From Streptomyces hirsutus (lineage in GTDB: Bacteria; Actinomycetota; Actinomycetes; Streptomycetales; Streptomycetaceae), in contig NZ_LIQT01000051.1 of assembly GCF_001418415.1 (NCBI RefSeq), forward strand, positions 1 through 44,582: DNA of 44,582 nucleotides, written 5' to 3'. The notes under the pieces are model-generated. The model did not search any database. It was not told the DNA's origin and saw only the letters and a program-made list of their open reading frames with translations. Position numbers and translations under genes: made by a program. This document shows, one piece after another, positions 1 through 8,876 of this stretch; the first letter of the stretch is position 1; each line of letters starts with the position of its first letter.

Positions 1-959
1 AGGACCGCGGCGGCCGCCGCGCACAGCATGATCCAGCGGCCGGGCCCGAAGCGCCCCGCGGCCCAGGGGGTCACGACGGCAGCAACGAAGAAACCGGCGC
101 CGGACACACCCAATGCCAGGCCCAGGAGGGCGAGCCCTTCCTCCGTCGTGTCGGTCAGGGCGTACCGGCACAGCATCAGCAGCATGACGAGCATGGCGCC
201 GTAGCAGAACCTCATCAGGGACATCGCGGCGAGCGCCCATGCGGCTTCCCTGCGCGAGGGCGCTGCCAGGTGGCGCAGGCCTGCCAGCAGGTCGTGAGCG
301 GTGCCGGTGAGCGCCGTGGCCAGCCCCGGCCGCACCAGTGCCCGGTCGGGGCCCAGCAGTTCCTTCGCGATGCGCAGCGATGCCAGAGCCGCGCACAGGT
401 ACAGCGCCGCACCCACGAGCACCACGACCGCATCGGAGTCGGAGACGACCAGGCGTACGAGGAAGGCGAGTCCGCCGCCCGCGGTCGCGGCGAGCGTTCC
501 GGCGGTCGGGGAGAGGGAATTGGCGACGACCAGCCGTTCGGAGTCCACCACGCGCGGCAGCGCGGCGGAGAGGCCGGCGAGGACGAAGCGGTTGACGGCG
601 GTCACGCACAGGGCGGAAGCGAAGAGCAGCCAGTCCGGGACCTGGCCGAGGATCAGGACGGCGGTCACCGAGGCCATCAGCGCGCGCAGCAGGTTGCCGT
701 ACAGGAAGACCTGGCGGCGGCGCCAGCGGTCGAGCAGGGCCCCGGCGAAGGGGCCGACCAGGGAGTAGGGGAGCAGCAGGACCGCCATCGCGGAGGCGAT
801 CGCCGCGGCCGACGTCTGCTTCTCCGGGGAGAAGACCACGTAGGAGGCGAGTGCGACCTGGAAGACGCCGTCGGCGCCCTGGGAGAGCAGCCGGACGGCG
901 AGCAGGCGTCTGAAGCCCTGAAAACGCAGCAGGACGCGCAGGTCACGGACGACGGCCAT
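1..959 (-). CDS. MFS transporter, 3' end outside the window
   Basis: An open reading frame runs without a stop from an ATG at 959 off the left edge, giving at least 319 residues. It begins MAVVRDLRVLLRF, with GAGG about eight bases upstream. The translation is almost entirely hydrophobic helices. The loop after the second helix (GALLDRWRRRQVF, near residue 75) resembles motif A of the major facilitator superfamily. This points to a 12-helix cytoplasmic-membrane exporter or importer; the substrate cannot be inferred. It lies downstream of ino1 on the same strand, but a strong hairpin at 982-1015 separates them, so it is probably transcribed independently or by limited read-through. The identity as an MFS member is an inference from overall pattern. 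The C-terminal end is not in view. Confidence 0.75.
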   Translation of the reverse strand, partial: MAVVRDLRVLLRFQGFRRLLAVRLLSQGADGVFQVALASYVVFSPEKQTSAAAIASAMAVLLLPYSLVGPFAGALLDRWRRRQVFLYGNLLRALMASVTAVLILGQVPDWLLFASALCVTAVNRFVLAGLSAALPRVVDSERLVVANSLSPTAGTLAATAGGGLAFLVRLVVSDSDAVVVLVGAALYLCAALASLRIAKELLGPDRALVRPGLATALTGTAHDLLAGLRHLAAPSRREAAWALAAMSLMRFCYGAMLVMLLMLCRYALTDTTEEGLALLGLALGVSGAGFFVAAVVTPWAAGRFGPGRWIMLCAAAAAV

Positions 960-981
960 GGGGCACAGCCTCACACACGGG

Positions 982-1015
982 GAGGGTCCCCGGGACATAC
1001 GCCCCGGGGACCCTC
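982..1015 (-). terminator. Hairpin terminator behind ino1
   Basis: A 13-bp perfect inverted repeat (arms 982-994 and 1003-1015, GAGGGTCCCCGGG) with an 8-base loop lies between the ino1 stop and the MFS start. It is GC-rich and has no clear U tract, as is common for Streptomyces terminators. Confidence 0.7.
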
Positions 1016-1056
1016 GATCACCCGCACGTCAGGTCCTCATCCGCAGGAGGCGGGTC

Positions 1057-2139
1057 CTAGCGCTCGATCTCACCCGCGATGAACTTCTCGACGTTCACCC
1101 GGGCCTCGTCGTCGAAGTACTGCACCGGCGGGGACTTCATGAAGTAAGAGGAGGCCGACAGGATGGGGCCGCCGATGCCGCGGTCCATGGCGATCTTCGC
1201 GGCACGCAGGGCGTCGATGATGACACCGGCGGAGTTCGGGGAGTCCCAGACCTCGAGCTTGTACTCCAGGCTCAGCGGGACGTCACCGAACGCGCGGCCC
1301 TCGAGGCGCACGTAGGCCCACTTGCGGTCGTCCAGCCACGGGACGTAGTCGGACGGGCCGATGTGGACGTTCTTCTCGCCGAGGTCCCGGTCGGGGATCT
1401 GGGAGGTGACGGCCTGCGTCTTGGAGATCTTCTTGGACTCCAGGCGCTCCCGCTCGAGCATGTTCTTGAAGTCCATGTTGCCGCCGACGTTCAGCTGCAT
1501 CGTGCGGTCCAGGACGACACCGCGGTCCTCGAACAGCTTCGCCATGACGCGGTGCGTGATGGTGGCGCCGACCTGGGACTTGATGTCGTCACCGACGATC
1601 GGCACACCGGCCTCGGTGAACTTGTCCGCCCACTCCTTGGTGCCGGCGATGAACACCGGGAGGGCGTTGACGAAGGCGACCTTGGCGTCGATGGCGCACT
1701 GGGCGTAGAACTTCGCCGCGTCCTCGGAACCGACGGGCAGGTAGCAGACCAGGACGTCGACCTGCTTGTCCTTGAGGACCTGGACGACGTCGACCGGCTC
1801 CTCGGCGGACTCCTCGATGGTGGCCCGGTAGTACATGCCGAGACCGTCGAGGGTGTGGCCGCGCTGGACCGTCACACCGGTGCTGGGGACGTCGCAGATC
1901 TTGATGGTGTTGTTCTCGGAGGCGCCGATGGCGTCAGCGAGGTCGAGGCCGACCTTCTTGGCGTCCACGTCGAAAGCGGCGACGAACTCGACGTCGCGGA
2001 CGTGGTAATCGCCGAACTGGACGTGCATCAGGCCCGGCACCTTGGACGCCGCGTCGGCGTCCTTGTAGTACTCGACGCCCTGCACCAGTGACGCGGCGCA
2101 GTTGCCCACGCCGACGACGGCTACGCGAACCGAACCCAT
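1057..2139 (-). CDS. ino1: Inositol-3-phosphate synthase
   Basis: This 360-residue protein converts glucose 6-phosphate to 1L-myo-inositol 3-phosphate, an NAD-dependent isomerisation in the cytoplasm. Actinobacteria use the product for phosphatidylinositol and mycothiol. The N-terminus [19 protein letters not shown] is the dinucleotide-binding start of this family, and VGNCAAS and the length of about 360 residues are typical of the short actinobacterial form rather than the roughly 500-residue eukaryotic form. The ATG at 2139 follows GGGAG by about eight bases. It starts 43 bp after the stop of the PadR-family gene on the same strand, so the two are probably co-transcribed and controlled through the palindrome at 2939-2961. 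Confidence 0.95.
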   Translation of the reverse strand: MGSVRVAVVGVGNCAASLVQGVEYYKDADAASKVPGLMHVQFGDYHVRDVEFVAAFDVDAKKVGLDLADAIGASENNTIKICDVPSTGVTVQRGHTLDGLGMYYRATIEESAEEPVDVVQVLKDKQVDVLVCYLPVGSEDAAKFYAQCAIDAKVAFVNALPVFIAGTKEWADKFTEAGVPIVGDDIKSQVGATITHRVMAKLFEDRGVVLDRTMQLNVGGNMDFKNMLERERLESKKISKTQAVTSQIPDRDLGEKNVHIGPSDYVPWLDDRKWAYVRLEGRAFGDVPLSLEYKLEVWDSPNSAGVIIDALRAAKIAMDRGIGGPILSASSYFMKSPPVQYFDDEARVNVEKFIAGEIER

Positions 2140-2182
2140 TCCGGTTGCTCCCTGTGTGTACGAGTGAGGCCCTGAGCGGGAC

Positions 2183-2866
2183 TCACGTGGCGGTGTCGTC
2201 GGGCGAACCGGGCCGGGGGTCGTCCCCGGGCCGGGGCAGGTCGCCCGACGTTCCAGATGTGGTGTCCTGTCGAGGGTTCGCCCCGGAGGCGGGACCCTTC
2301 AGGTCCCGTCCGGCCCGCTCGCTCTCGATGAGCTCGTTCAGCCAGCGCACTTCCCGCTCCACGGACTCCATCCCGTGGCGCTGGAGCTCGAGCGTGTAGT
2401 CGTCGAGACGCTCCCGGGTCCGGGTCAGCGAAGCGCGCATTTTTTCCAGGCGCTCCTCCAGCCGGCTGCGGCGGCCTTCCAGTACACGCATGCGTACGTC
2501 GCGTGATGTCTGTCCGAAGAAGGCGAACCGCGCGGCGAAGGTCTCGTCCTCGTACGCGTCGGGGCCCGTCTGGGAGAGCAGCTGTTCGAAGTGCTCCTTG
2601 CCGTCGGCCGTCAACCTGTAGACGATCTTGGCGCGGCGGCCCGTGAGCGGAGCGGCGAGGGCGTCCTCGGTGGTGTTTCCCGGTTCCTCGATCAACCAGC
2701 CGTTGGCGACCAGCGTCTTGAGGCAGGGGTAGAGCGTTCCGTAGCTGAAGGCACGGAACACACCCAGTGACGTATTGAGTCGTTTGCGCAGCTCATAGCC
2801 GTGCATCGGGGACTCGCGGAGCAGGCCGAGGACGGCGAACTCGAGGATCCCGGAACGCCGGCTCAT
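2183..2866 (-). CDS. PadR-family transcriptional regulator
   Basis: The product is a 227-residue DNA-binding protein. Residues 1-90 form the winged helix typical of Pad[21 protein letters not shown] at the start, then [11 protein letters not shown], then a basic wing and [11 protein letters not shown]. The C-terminal half is rich in charged residues with a heptad-like pattern (REREEKM-like stretches), consistent with the PadR dimerisation coiled coil. The ATG at 2866 is chosen because GGAGGCGACG precedes it; an upstream in-frame ATG at 2992 would place the operator palindrome inside the coding region and lacks a good ribosome site. It sits immediately upstream of ino1 on the same strand. Control of ino1 and of itself is inferred from position and from the palindrome, not shown. 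Confidence 0.88.
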   Translation of the reverse strand: MSRRSGILEFAVLGLLRESPMHGYELRKRLNTSLGVFRAFSYGTLYPCLKTLVANGWLIEEPGNTTEDALAAPLTGRRAKIVYRLTADGKEHFEQLLSQTGPDAYEDETFAARFAFFGQTSRDVRMRVLEGRRSRLEERLEKMRASLTRTRERLDDYTLELQRHGMESVEREVRWLNELIESERAGRDLKGPASGANPRQDTTSGTSGDLPRPGDDPRPGSPDDTAT

Positions 2867-3263
2867 CGTCGCCTCCTCTCTGCCGCGGTCGTGCCGTGAC
2901 GGTCTCTCGGGTGGCTCAGCGCCATCTTTATGCCGAGCTGATGTATCGACTCGATACATCACGACGATAGAACGGCCTCGCGGCTGGGACAAGAGGGGGT
3001 GGGGTGAACGGGGTCACATCATCGATTCAATGCGAGCAAGTTGCCTGATTTGGGCTGAACTTCTGTGCTCGGCAGGTTTTGGTGGTGCGTAGTCTGTGCG
3101 CCATGCACAACACCGGGAACCGAGTTACGCGTGGGGGCGTCCTCGTCCCTGGTGCAGTACGGGATGAATGCGGAGACCACCGCATCCGTACTTCGGGGGG
3201 ACCGGAAACCAGTTGCCGTTTCCAGGCGCGCGAGAATGCGCCTGCCCGAGGAGTAGTCGTTCG
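2867..3263. promoter_or_regulatory. Divergent promoter region between padR and the PBP gene
   Basis: These 397 bases separate two divergently transcribed genes. They contain the PadR-type palindrome at 2939-2961. I see no convincing small gene here; the open frames are shadows of the PBP reading frame. A promoter for the PBP gene must lie to the right of about 2960, but I cannot place its hexamers with confidence. Confidence 0.5.
2939..2961. promoter_or_regulatory. Palindromic operator, probably for the PadR regulator
   Basis: An 11-bp half-site TGATGTATCGA is followed, after one central base, by its perfect reverse complement. The core ATGTATCGA...TCGATACAT is AT-rich compared with its surroundings. 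It is 73 bp upstream of the PadR start, the usual place for an autoregulatory site. Binding is inferred. Confidence 0.75.
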
Positions 3264-5957
3264 ATGAGCGAGCACCGTCGCAAACCGCAGCAGCCGCAGG
3301 GAGGCGGACGTGCCGCGGCCCGACGCGGCCAGTCCGGCTCGTCCTCCGGCCGCCGCGCGGCACCGCGAGGCGCCACCGGGTCTCCGTCCGATTCCTATGG
3401 GTCGGACTCCCGCGACTCGGGTGGTGAGGACCATACCCATGGAAGCCGCGCCGAAGCACGACGCGCGGCACAGAGAGGCGGGGGCCGCCGGGCCGGTTCC
3501 ACCGGGCCCGGCCGGGGGCGGTCGGCGCCTCCCGGCAAGAAGCGGATCATCGATTATCCGCGCCACGACAAGTACGGCTGGCGTCGTTGGATGCCCTCCT
3601 GGAAGTTCGTCACCGGGCTGTGCATCGCGTTCTTCGGCAGCATGGTGGCCGCCGCGGGGATCGGGTACGCGATGGTGAGCGTGCCGAACATCGCCAAGAC
3701 GGCCGAAGCGCAGAACAATGTCTACTACTGGGCCGACGACACGCAGATGGTCGCGACGGGTGGTGAGCGCAACCGCCAGATCGTCAATCTCGAACAGATC
3801 CCCAAGGCGATGCAGAACGCGGTCATCTACCAGGAGAACAAGACCTTCTACGAGGACAACGGCATCGACCCCAGGGGCATCGCCCGCGCCATGCTCAACA
3901 TGGCCACGGGCGGCGAAACGCAGGGCGGATCCACGATCACCCAGCAGTATGTCAAGAACGCCATGCTGGACGACCAGTCGCAGACGCTCTCCCGCAAGTT
4001 CAAGGAGATGTTCGTCTCGATCAAGGTGGGCACCACCGTTGACAAGGACGAGATCCTCAAGGGCTACCTGAACTCCGCGTACTACGGGCGTGGGGCCTAC
4101 GGGATCCAGGCCGCCGCCCGCGCGTACTTCGACAAGGAGGCAATCAAGCTCAACGAGGGCGAGTGCGCCTTCCTGTCGGCGGTCCTCAAGGGCGCCACCT
4201 ACTACGACCCTGCCGGTGCGACTTCCATCGACCCGGACGCCACTCCCGAGGCGAACAAGAAACGCGCCCTGACCCAGATGCAGGACACCCTGGACAAGAT
4301 GGTCGAGTACGACCGTCTGGATCCCGCGGTCAGGGCCAAGTACAACAAACTGCCCAAGGTGCAGAACCCCCGGTCGAACACCGCGCTGAGCGGGCAGATC
4401 GGTTACCTCGTGGACCTCGCCAAGGCGTACATCGTCAACAACAGCGACGACACCGGTATCACCGCCAGGCAGCTGGAACAGGGCGGCTACTCGATCTACA
4501 CGACCTTCGACAAGAAGAAGGTCGAGGAGCTCGAGAAGGCGGTCAAGAAGGTCTACAAGAAGAACATCAAGCCCGAGGAGCGCCCGGATACGGACACCCA
4601 CGTCCAGTTCGGCGGAGCCTCGGTGGCTCCTGCGACCGGTGCGATCGAGGCCATCTACGGCGGCACCGACGCGACCAAGCACTTCACCAACAACGCCGAC
4701 GCGACCGGTGCCCAGGTCGGCTCGACGTTCAAGCCGTACGTGCTGGCGGCCGCCATGCAGTGGGGCGTCAGGGACCCCGACGGGGACCGGGTACAGGCCC
4801 AGGACGAGCGTACGAAGGTCTCCGAGAAGAGCCTGTACAGCGGTAAGAACAAGCTCAAGATCAAGGAATACGACGGGTCGATCTGGCAGAACGAGAAGGG
4901 TGAGCAGTGGGAGCAGGTCAACGACGGCGACGAGACCCTCGGCACCGCGCCCGACTACAAGATCGATCTTCGTGAGGCGATGCGGCTCTCGGTGAACTCC
5001 GCCTTCGTCCAGCTCGGCGTGGATGTCGGTCTGGACAAGGTGGAGAGCGCCGCGGTGGAGTCGGGGATCCTGAAGAACAGCCTCGCCGGAGCGAACTACC
5101 CGTCGTTCTCCCTCGGTACCTCCAGCCCCAGCGCGATCCGTATGGCGGGCTCGTACGCCACCTTCGCGGCCAGCGGCGACCAGCGCGATCCGTTCTCGGT
5201 CAAGAAGGTGACGAGCAAGGACGGCACGGTCTACACCCACAGGACCAAGACCAAGCAGGCGTTCACCGCCAAGGTCGCCGACAACGTCACGGACGTCCTG
5301 AAGACCGTCGTCGAGGAAGGAACCGGCACCAACGCCCAGCTCGAGGGCCGCGAGGTGGCCGGCAAGACCGGTACCACGGACGGCAACAAGTCCGCCTGGT
5401 TCGTCGGCTACACCCCGCAGCTGTCCACCGCGATCAGCATGTTCCGGTACCCCGACGACGAGACCATCAAGAACCGCCAGTTCCTGGAGATGTACGGAAC
5501 AGGTGACCAGGAGTCGATCCACGGCGCCTCGTTCCCGTCCGAGATCTGGGCGGACTACATGGAGGAGGCGCTGAAGGGCCAGAAGTCGGTGCCCTTCCCG
5601 ACGCCGGAGCCCATTGGCGAGATCATCAACGACACTCCGTCGCCGACCGCGACTCCCTCCCCCACCGAGACCGAGGAGGAGACTCCGTCGGCGTCTCCGA
5701 CCACTTCGGAGCCGGAGCCGGAGCCCAGCCGCCCCACGCCGTCCGAGACCGCCACCTGCAGGGTCTTCGACTTCAACTGTGAGGACGAGGACGACACGGG
5801 CGGTACAGGGCCAGGAGGCTCGGACGCCGGTGGCACGGACGGCGGGGTGACCAGTTCGCCGTCGGCTTCGGAGTCGGAAGAGGAAGGCGCCAACCGGGGC
5901 AACAGCAACGGCAACGGAGGCGGTAATGGCGGTCTCTTCGGAGGCCCGGCCGGATAA
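3264..5957 (+). CDS. Bifunctional penicillin-binding protein (transglycosylase/transpeptidase)
   Basis: This 897-residue class A PBP polymerises and cross-links peptidoglycan at the outer face of the membrane. A basic, Gly/Arg-rich cytoplasmic N-terminus is followed by one membrane segment near residues 115-137. The GT51 transglycosylase domain shows ENKTFYEDNGID (from E191) and GGSTITQQY (about 221-229). The transpeptidase domain shows the serine motif STFK (S487-K490), SVN (576-578) and KTGTTDG (from K701). The last 100 residues are a Pro/Thr/Glu/Ser tail ending in a Gly/Asn-rich stretch, a common extracellular extension in Streptomyces PBPs. ATG 3264 is preferred over the in-frame ATG at 3168 because GAGGAG precedes it. 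The next genes (membrane glycosyltransferase, racemase-like, FemX) are also envelope-related. Confidence 0.95.
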   Translation: MSEHRRKPQQPQGGGRAAARRGQSGSSSGRRAAPRGATGSPSDSYGSDSRDSGGEDHTHGSRAEARRAAQRGGGRRAGSTGPGRGRSAPPGKKRIIDYPRHDKYGWRRWMPSWKFVTGLCIAFFGSMVAAAGIGYAMVSVPNIAKTAEAQNNVYYWADDTQMVATGGERNRQIVNLEQIPKAMQNAVIYQENKTFYEDNGIDPRGIARAMLNMATGGETQGGSTITQQYVKNAMLDDQSQTLSRKFKEMFVSIKVGTTVDKDEILKGYLNSAYYGRGAYGIQAAARAYFDKEAIKLNEGECAFLSAVLKGATYYDPAGATSIDPDATPEANKKRALTQMQDTLDKMVEYDRLDPAVRAKYNKLPKVQNPRSNTALSGQIGYLVDLAKAYIVNNSDDTGITARQLEQGGYSIYTTFDKKKVEELEKAVKKVYKKNIKPEERPDTDTHVQFGGASVAPATGAIEAIYGGTDATKHFTNNADATGAQVGSTFKPYVLAAAMQWGVRDPDGDRVQAQDERTKVSEKSLYSGKNKLKIKEYDGSIWQNEKGEQWEQVNDGDETLGTAPDYKIDLREAMRLSVNSAFVQLGVDVGLDKVESAAVESGILKNSLAGANYPSFSLGTSSPSAIRMAGSYATFAASGDQRDPFSVKKVTSKDGTVYTHRTKTKQAFTAKVADNVTDVLKTVVEEGTGTNAQLEGREVAGKTGTTDGNKSAWFVGYTPQLSTAISMFRYPDDETIKNRQFLEMYGTGDQESIHGASFPSEIWADYMEEALKGQKSVPFPTPEPIGEIINDTPSPTATPSPTETEEETPSASPTTSEPEPEPSRPTPSETATCRVFDFNCEDEDDTGGTGPGGSDAGGTDGGVTSSPSASESEEEGANRGNSNGNGGGNGGLFGGPAG

Positions 5958-5980
5958 CCGCACTTTCGCCCGACTTGGGT

Positions 5981-5994
5981 GTTTCACGTGAAAC
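5981..5994. promoter_or_regulatory. parS: parS site (ParB-binding)
   Basis: A perfect GTTTCACGTGAAAC lies in the gap between the PBP stop and the glycosyltransferase start. This 14-mer is the ParB site that is clustered around the Streptomyces origin. Confidence 0.92.
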
Positions 5995-6064
5995 ATGGGC
6001 CGCCGTACCCTCGGGTGCGGCGGCCCTCGCCATAGGCCCCGGCGCGTACGGCAGGATGTGCGGC

Positions 6065-7564
6065 ATGCCCAGTGGAGAATCGACGCGAGCGAGCGTCCAC
6101 GAGCCGGAGCTGGTGGAGCCGACCCGGGAGGACAAGGTCGCCAAGGCCGGCAGTGAGCTGATCGGCGGTCCGCTCGGGCGGCGTGCCCTGCTGGGGACGT
6201 CCTGGTGGACCCCGGTCCGGGTGATCGCGCTCGTGGCGATCGGTATGTTCACCCTGGGCCTGGTCCAGAAGGCTCCCTGTTACAACGGCGCGTGGTTTTT
6301 CGGCGCCGGCTCCCAGTACACCCACGCGTGCTACTCGGACATCCCGCACCTCTACCAGGGGCGGGGCTTCGCCGACGGCCTCGTACCGTACTTCGACCAG
6401 CTCCCCGGCGACATGCAGTACCTCGAGTACCCGGTGCTGACCGGTGTGTTCATGGAGGTCGCGTCCTGGCTCACCCCCGGCAGCGGGAGCATCCAGGACC
6501 AGGAACAGTGGTACTGGATGGTCAATGCCGGGATGCTCATGGTGTGCGCGGCCGTCATCGCCGTCTGCGTGACCCGTACGCACGCCCGGCGGCCCTGGGA
6601 CGGCCTGCTGGTCGCCCTGGCGCCGGCCTTCGCCCTGACCGCGACCATCAACTGGGACCTGCTGGCGGTCGCGCTGACGGCCGCCGCGATGCTCATGTGG
6701 TCGCGCAGCCGGCCTCTGGCCTTCGGAGTCCTCCTGGGGCTGGCCACGGCCGCCAAGCTCTACCCCGTGCTCCTCCTGGGGCCGTTGCTGGTGCTGTGCT
6801 GGCGTGCCGGACGGTGGCGGGAGTTCGGGAAGGCCCTGGGCGGTGCCGTCGTCGCCTGGGCCGTGGTGAACGGGCCGGTGATGTTCTTCGCCTTCGACGG
6901 CTGGTCGAAGTTCTACACGTTCAGCCAGGAGCGGGGCGTCGACTTCGGGTCCTTCTGGCTGATCATCGCTCAGAACTCGTCCGACCCGCTCAGTACCGAG
7001 ACCGTCAACACCCTTGCCACGCTGCTGATGCTGCTCTGCTGCGTGGGCGTCGCCGCGCTGGCCCTCACGGCTTCCCGCAGGCCGCGCTTCGCGCAGCTCG
7101 CCTTCCTGGTCGTCGCCGCGTTCATCCTCACCAACAAGGTCTACTCGCCCCAGTACGTCCTGTGGCTGGTGCCCCTTGCCGCCCTGGCCCGGCCGAAGTG
7201 GCGGGACTTCCTGATCTGGCAGGCCTGCGAGGTGGCCTACTTCCTCGGCATCTGGATGTACCTCGCGTACACGACCAGCGGAGACGCCCACAAGGGACTG
7301 CCCGCCGACGGCTACCACTGGGCCATCGCTCTGCACCTGCTCGGGACGCTCTACCTGTGCGTCATGATCGTGTGCGACATCCTGATGCCGGACCGGGACC
7401 CGGTGAGGCGGTCCGGTGGCGACGACCCGTCGGGCGGGGTGTTGAACGGAGCGGAGGACGCTTTCGTGTTCGGTCCTGCCGCTCGGCCCGCCCGGGGCGC
7501 CGTGCACTTCGACGGACCGCAGGTCGAGTGGGACAAGGCCGACGCCCCGGGCGGTTCGCTCTGA
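6065..7564 (+). CDS. GT87-type polytopic membrane glycosyltransferase
   Basis: The 499-residue protein has about ten hydrophobic segments separated by short loops, starting with VIALVAIGMFTLGLV near residue 55. The first extracytoplasmic loop contains the acidic patch YSDIPHLYQGRGF. Later segments include GVLLGLATAAKLYPVLLLGP, with the A-K-x-Y-P motif seen in GT87/DUF2029 polyprenyl-phosphate-mannose-dependent glycosyltransferases. It probably adds a sugar, perhaps mannose, to an envelope lipid or glycan on the outside of the membrane; acceptor and sugar are unknown. ATG 6065 is chosen over the upstream ATGs at 5975 and 6056 because AGGA lies eight bases before it and because the 5975 start would put the parS site inside the gene. 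Confidence 0.85.
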   Translation: MPSGESTRASVHEPELVEPTREDKVAKAGSELIGGPLGRRALLGTSWWTPVRVIALVAIGMFTLGLVQKAPCYNGAWFFGAGSQYTHACYSDIPHLYQGRGFADGLVPYFDQLPGDMQYLEYPVLTGVFMEVASWLTPGSGSIQDQEQWYWMVNAGMLMVCAAVIAVCVTRTHARRPWDGLLVALAPAFALTATINWDLLAVALTAAAMLMWSRSRPLAFGVLLGLATAAKLYPVLLLGPLLVLCWRAGRWREFGKALGGAVVAWAVVNGPVMFFAFDGWSKFYTFSQERGVDFGSFWLIIAQNSSDPLSTETVNTLATLLMLLCCVGVAALALTASRRPRFAQLAFLVVAAFILTNKVYSPQYVLWLVPLAALARPKWRDFLIWQACEVAYFLGIWMYLAYTTSGDAHKGLPADGYHWAIALHLLGTLYLCVMIVCDILMPDRDPVRRSGGDDPSGGVLNGAEDAFVFGPAARPARGAVHFDGPQVEWDKADAPGGSL

Positions 7565-7622
7565 GCGAACGGCTGGTGGCCGGTCCGATGACAGCTCACA
7601 CCGGATGCTGGTGAAGGCACGA

Positions 7623-7663
7623 GGGAAGGGCCGCGCACGGGAGTCCCGTGCGCGGCCCTTCCC
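7623..7663. terminator. Strong bidirectional hairpin terminator
   Basis: A perfect 19-bp inverted repeat (7623-7641 with 7645-7663; arm GGGAAGGGCCGCGCACGGG) with a three-base loop sits between the convergent glycosyltransferase and racemase-like genes and can serve both. Confidence 0.88.
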
Positions 7664-7753
7664 GTTGCCTGGCGCCTGCTCAGGCGCCGCTTCTGTCCCC
7701 TCCGCAGGCTCTGTCTCCCCCGCCTGCTCCGTCCGCTCCGCGCCTCGTGCCGC

Positions 7754-8785
7754 TCAGCGGTCGAGGATCCGGTCGAACTGCGTGGTGGTGTGCCGCAGGT
7801 GGGCCACCAGCTCCTCACCGACCTGCGGTTCCGGCGCGTCCGAGGGCACGAACAGGATCGACACCTGCATGTGCGGCGGTTCGGCGAACCAGCGCTGCTT
7901 GCCGGCCCAGACGAACGGAGAGAGGTTCCTGTTCACCGTGGCCAGTCCGGCGCGGGCGACGCCCTTGGCACGCGGCATGACGCCGTGCAGAGCCTTGGGA
8001 GCCTCCAGACCCACCCCGTGCGACGTGCCCCCCGCCACGACCACCAGGAAGCCGTCGGACGCGGCCTTCTGCTGTCGGTAGCCGAACCTCTCGCCCTTGG
8101 CTATGCGCGTGACGTCCAGGACGGCACCGCGGTATTCGGTGGCCTCGTGGTCCCCCAGCCACAGCCGCGTGCCGATCCGGGCGCGGAACCGCGTCTGCGG
8201 GAACTGCTGCTGCAGCCGGGCGAGTTCCTCGGCCTTGAGGTGGCTGACGAACATGGTGTGCAGGGGGAGGCGGGCTGCTCGGAGTCGGTCCATCCAGCCG
8301 ATGACCTCCTCGACGGCGTCCGAGCCGTCGGTGCGGTCCAGGGGCAGATGGATGGCGAAACCCTCGAGCCGGACGTTCTCTATGGCGGAGTGCAGCTGGG
8401 GCAGATCCTGCTCGCTGACCCCGTGCCGCTTCATCGAGGACATCACCTCGATGACCACCCGGGCGCCGACCAGGCCGTACACGCCGTCGACCGACGAAAC
8501 CGAGCGGATGACCCGGTCGGGCAGCGGGACGGGCTCCTCGCCGCGCCGGTACGGCGTCAGTACGAGCAGATCGCCGCCGAACCAGTCCTTGATCCGGGCA
8601 GCCTCGTACGTCGTGCCGACGGCGAGGACGTCCGAGCCCAGCCGGGTGGCCTCCTCGGCCAGCCGCCCGTGTCCGAAGCCGTAGCCGTTGCCCTTGCAGA
8701 CCGGGACGAGTCCCGGGAACTGCTGCTGCACGTGCTTGTGATGCGCCCGCCAGCGCGCGGTGTCGACGTAAAGCGTGAGCGCCAT
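7754..8785 (-). CDS. Alanine-racemase-like PLP protein
   Basis: This 343-residue protein has the fold-type III PLP barrel signature near its N-terminus: VCKGNGYGFG, with K31 as the expected Schiff-base lysine. Later it has IEVMSSMKRHG and the glycine-rich phosphate-binding stretch VVAGGTSHGVG. Canonical alanine racemases are about 370-390 residues and end in a second beta domain with a catalytic Tyr. Here the C-terminal part is short and poorly matched, so racemase activity is not certain; it may be a divergent amino-acid racemase or a PLP-binding relative. The femX-like gene lies 91 bp upstream on the same strand, which suggests a joint role in supplying or attaching amino acids in peptidoglycan precursors. 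Confidence 0.82.
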   Translation of the reverse strand: MALTLYVDTARWRAHHKHVQQQFPGLVPVCKGNGYGFGHGRLAEEATRLGSDVLAVGTTYEAARIKDWFGGDLLVLTPYRRGEEPVPLPDRVIRSVSSVDGVYGLVGARVVIEVMSSMKRHGVSEQDLPQLHSAIENVRLEGFAIHLPLDRTDGSDAVEEVIGWMDRLRAARLPLHTMFVSHLKAEELARLQQQFPQTRFRARIGTRLWLGDHEATEYRGAVLDVTRIAKGERFGYRQQKAASDGFLVVVAGGTSHGVGLEAPKALHGVMPRAKGVARAGLATVNRNLSPFVWAGKQRWFAEPPHMQVSILFVPSDAPEPQVGEELVAHLRHTTTQFDRILDR

Positions 8786-8876
8786 GGCCGGACCTGGAAC
8801 CTTTCTCGTGGCTGCGGTGTGGGGAAGGAGTGAGAGCTGTGGGAACCGGTGGAGCGAGCTGTGCGCGGAGCCGGTG

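Noticed and set aside
958-2091. Long plus-strand open frame opposite ino1
   Set aside because: It is a shadow of the high-GC third-codon pattern of ino1, with a repetitive Val/Asp/Leu/His/Gly translation and no family features.
3027-5996. 989-residue minus-strand frame opposite the PBP gene
   Set aside because: The plus strand carries all PBP motifs; the opposite frame is low-complexity and ends in unlike sequence. It is a GC artefact.
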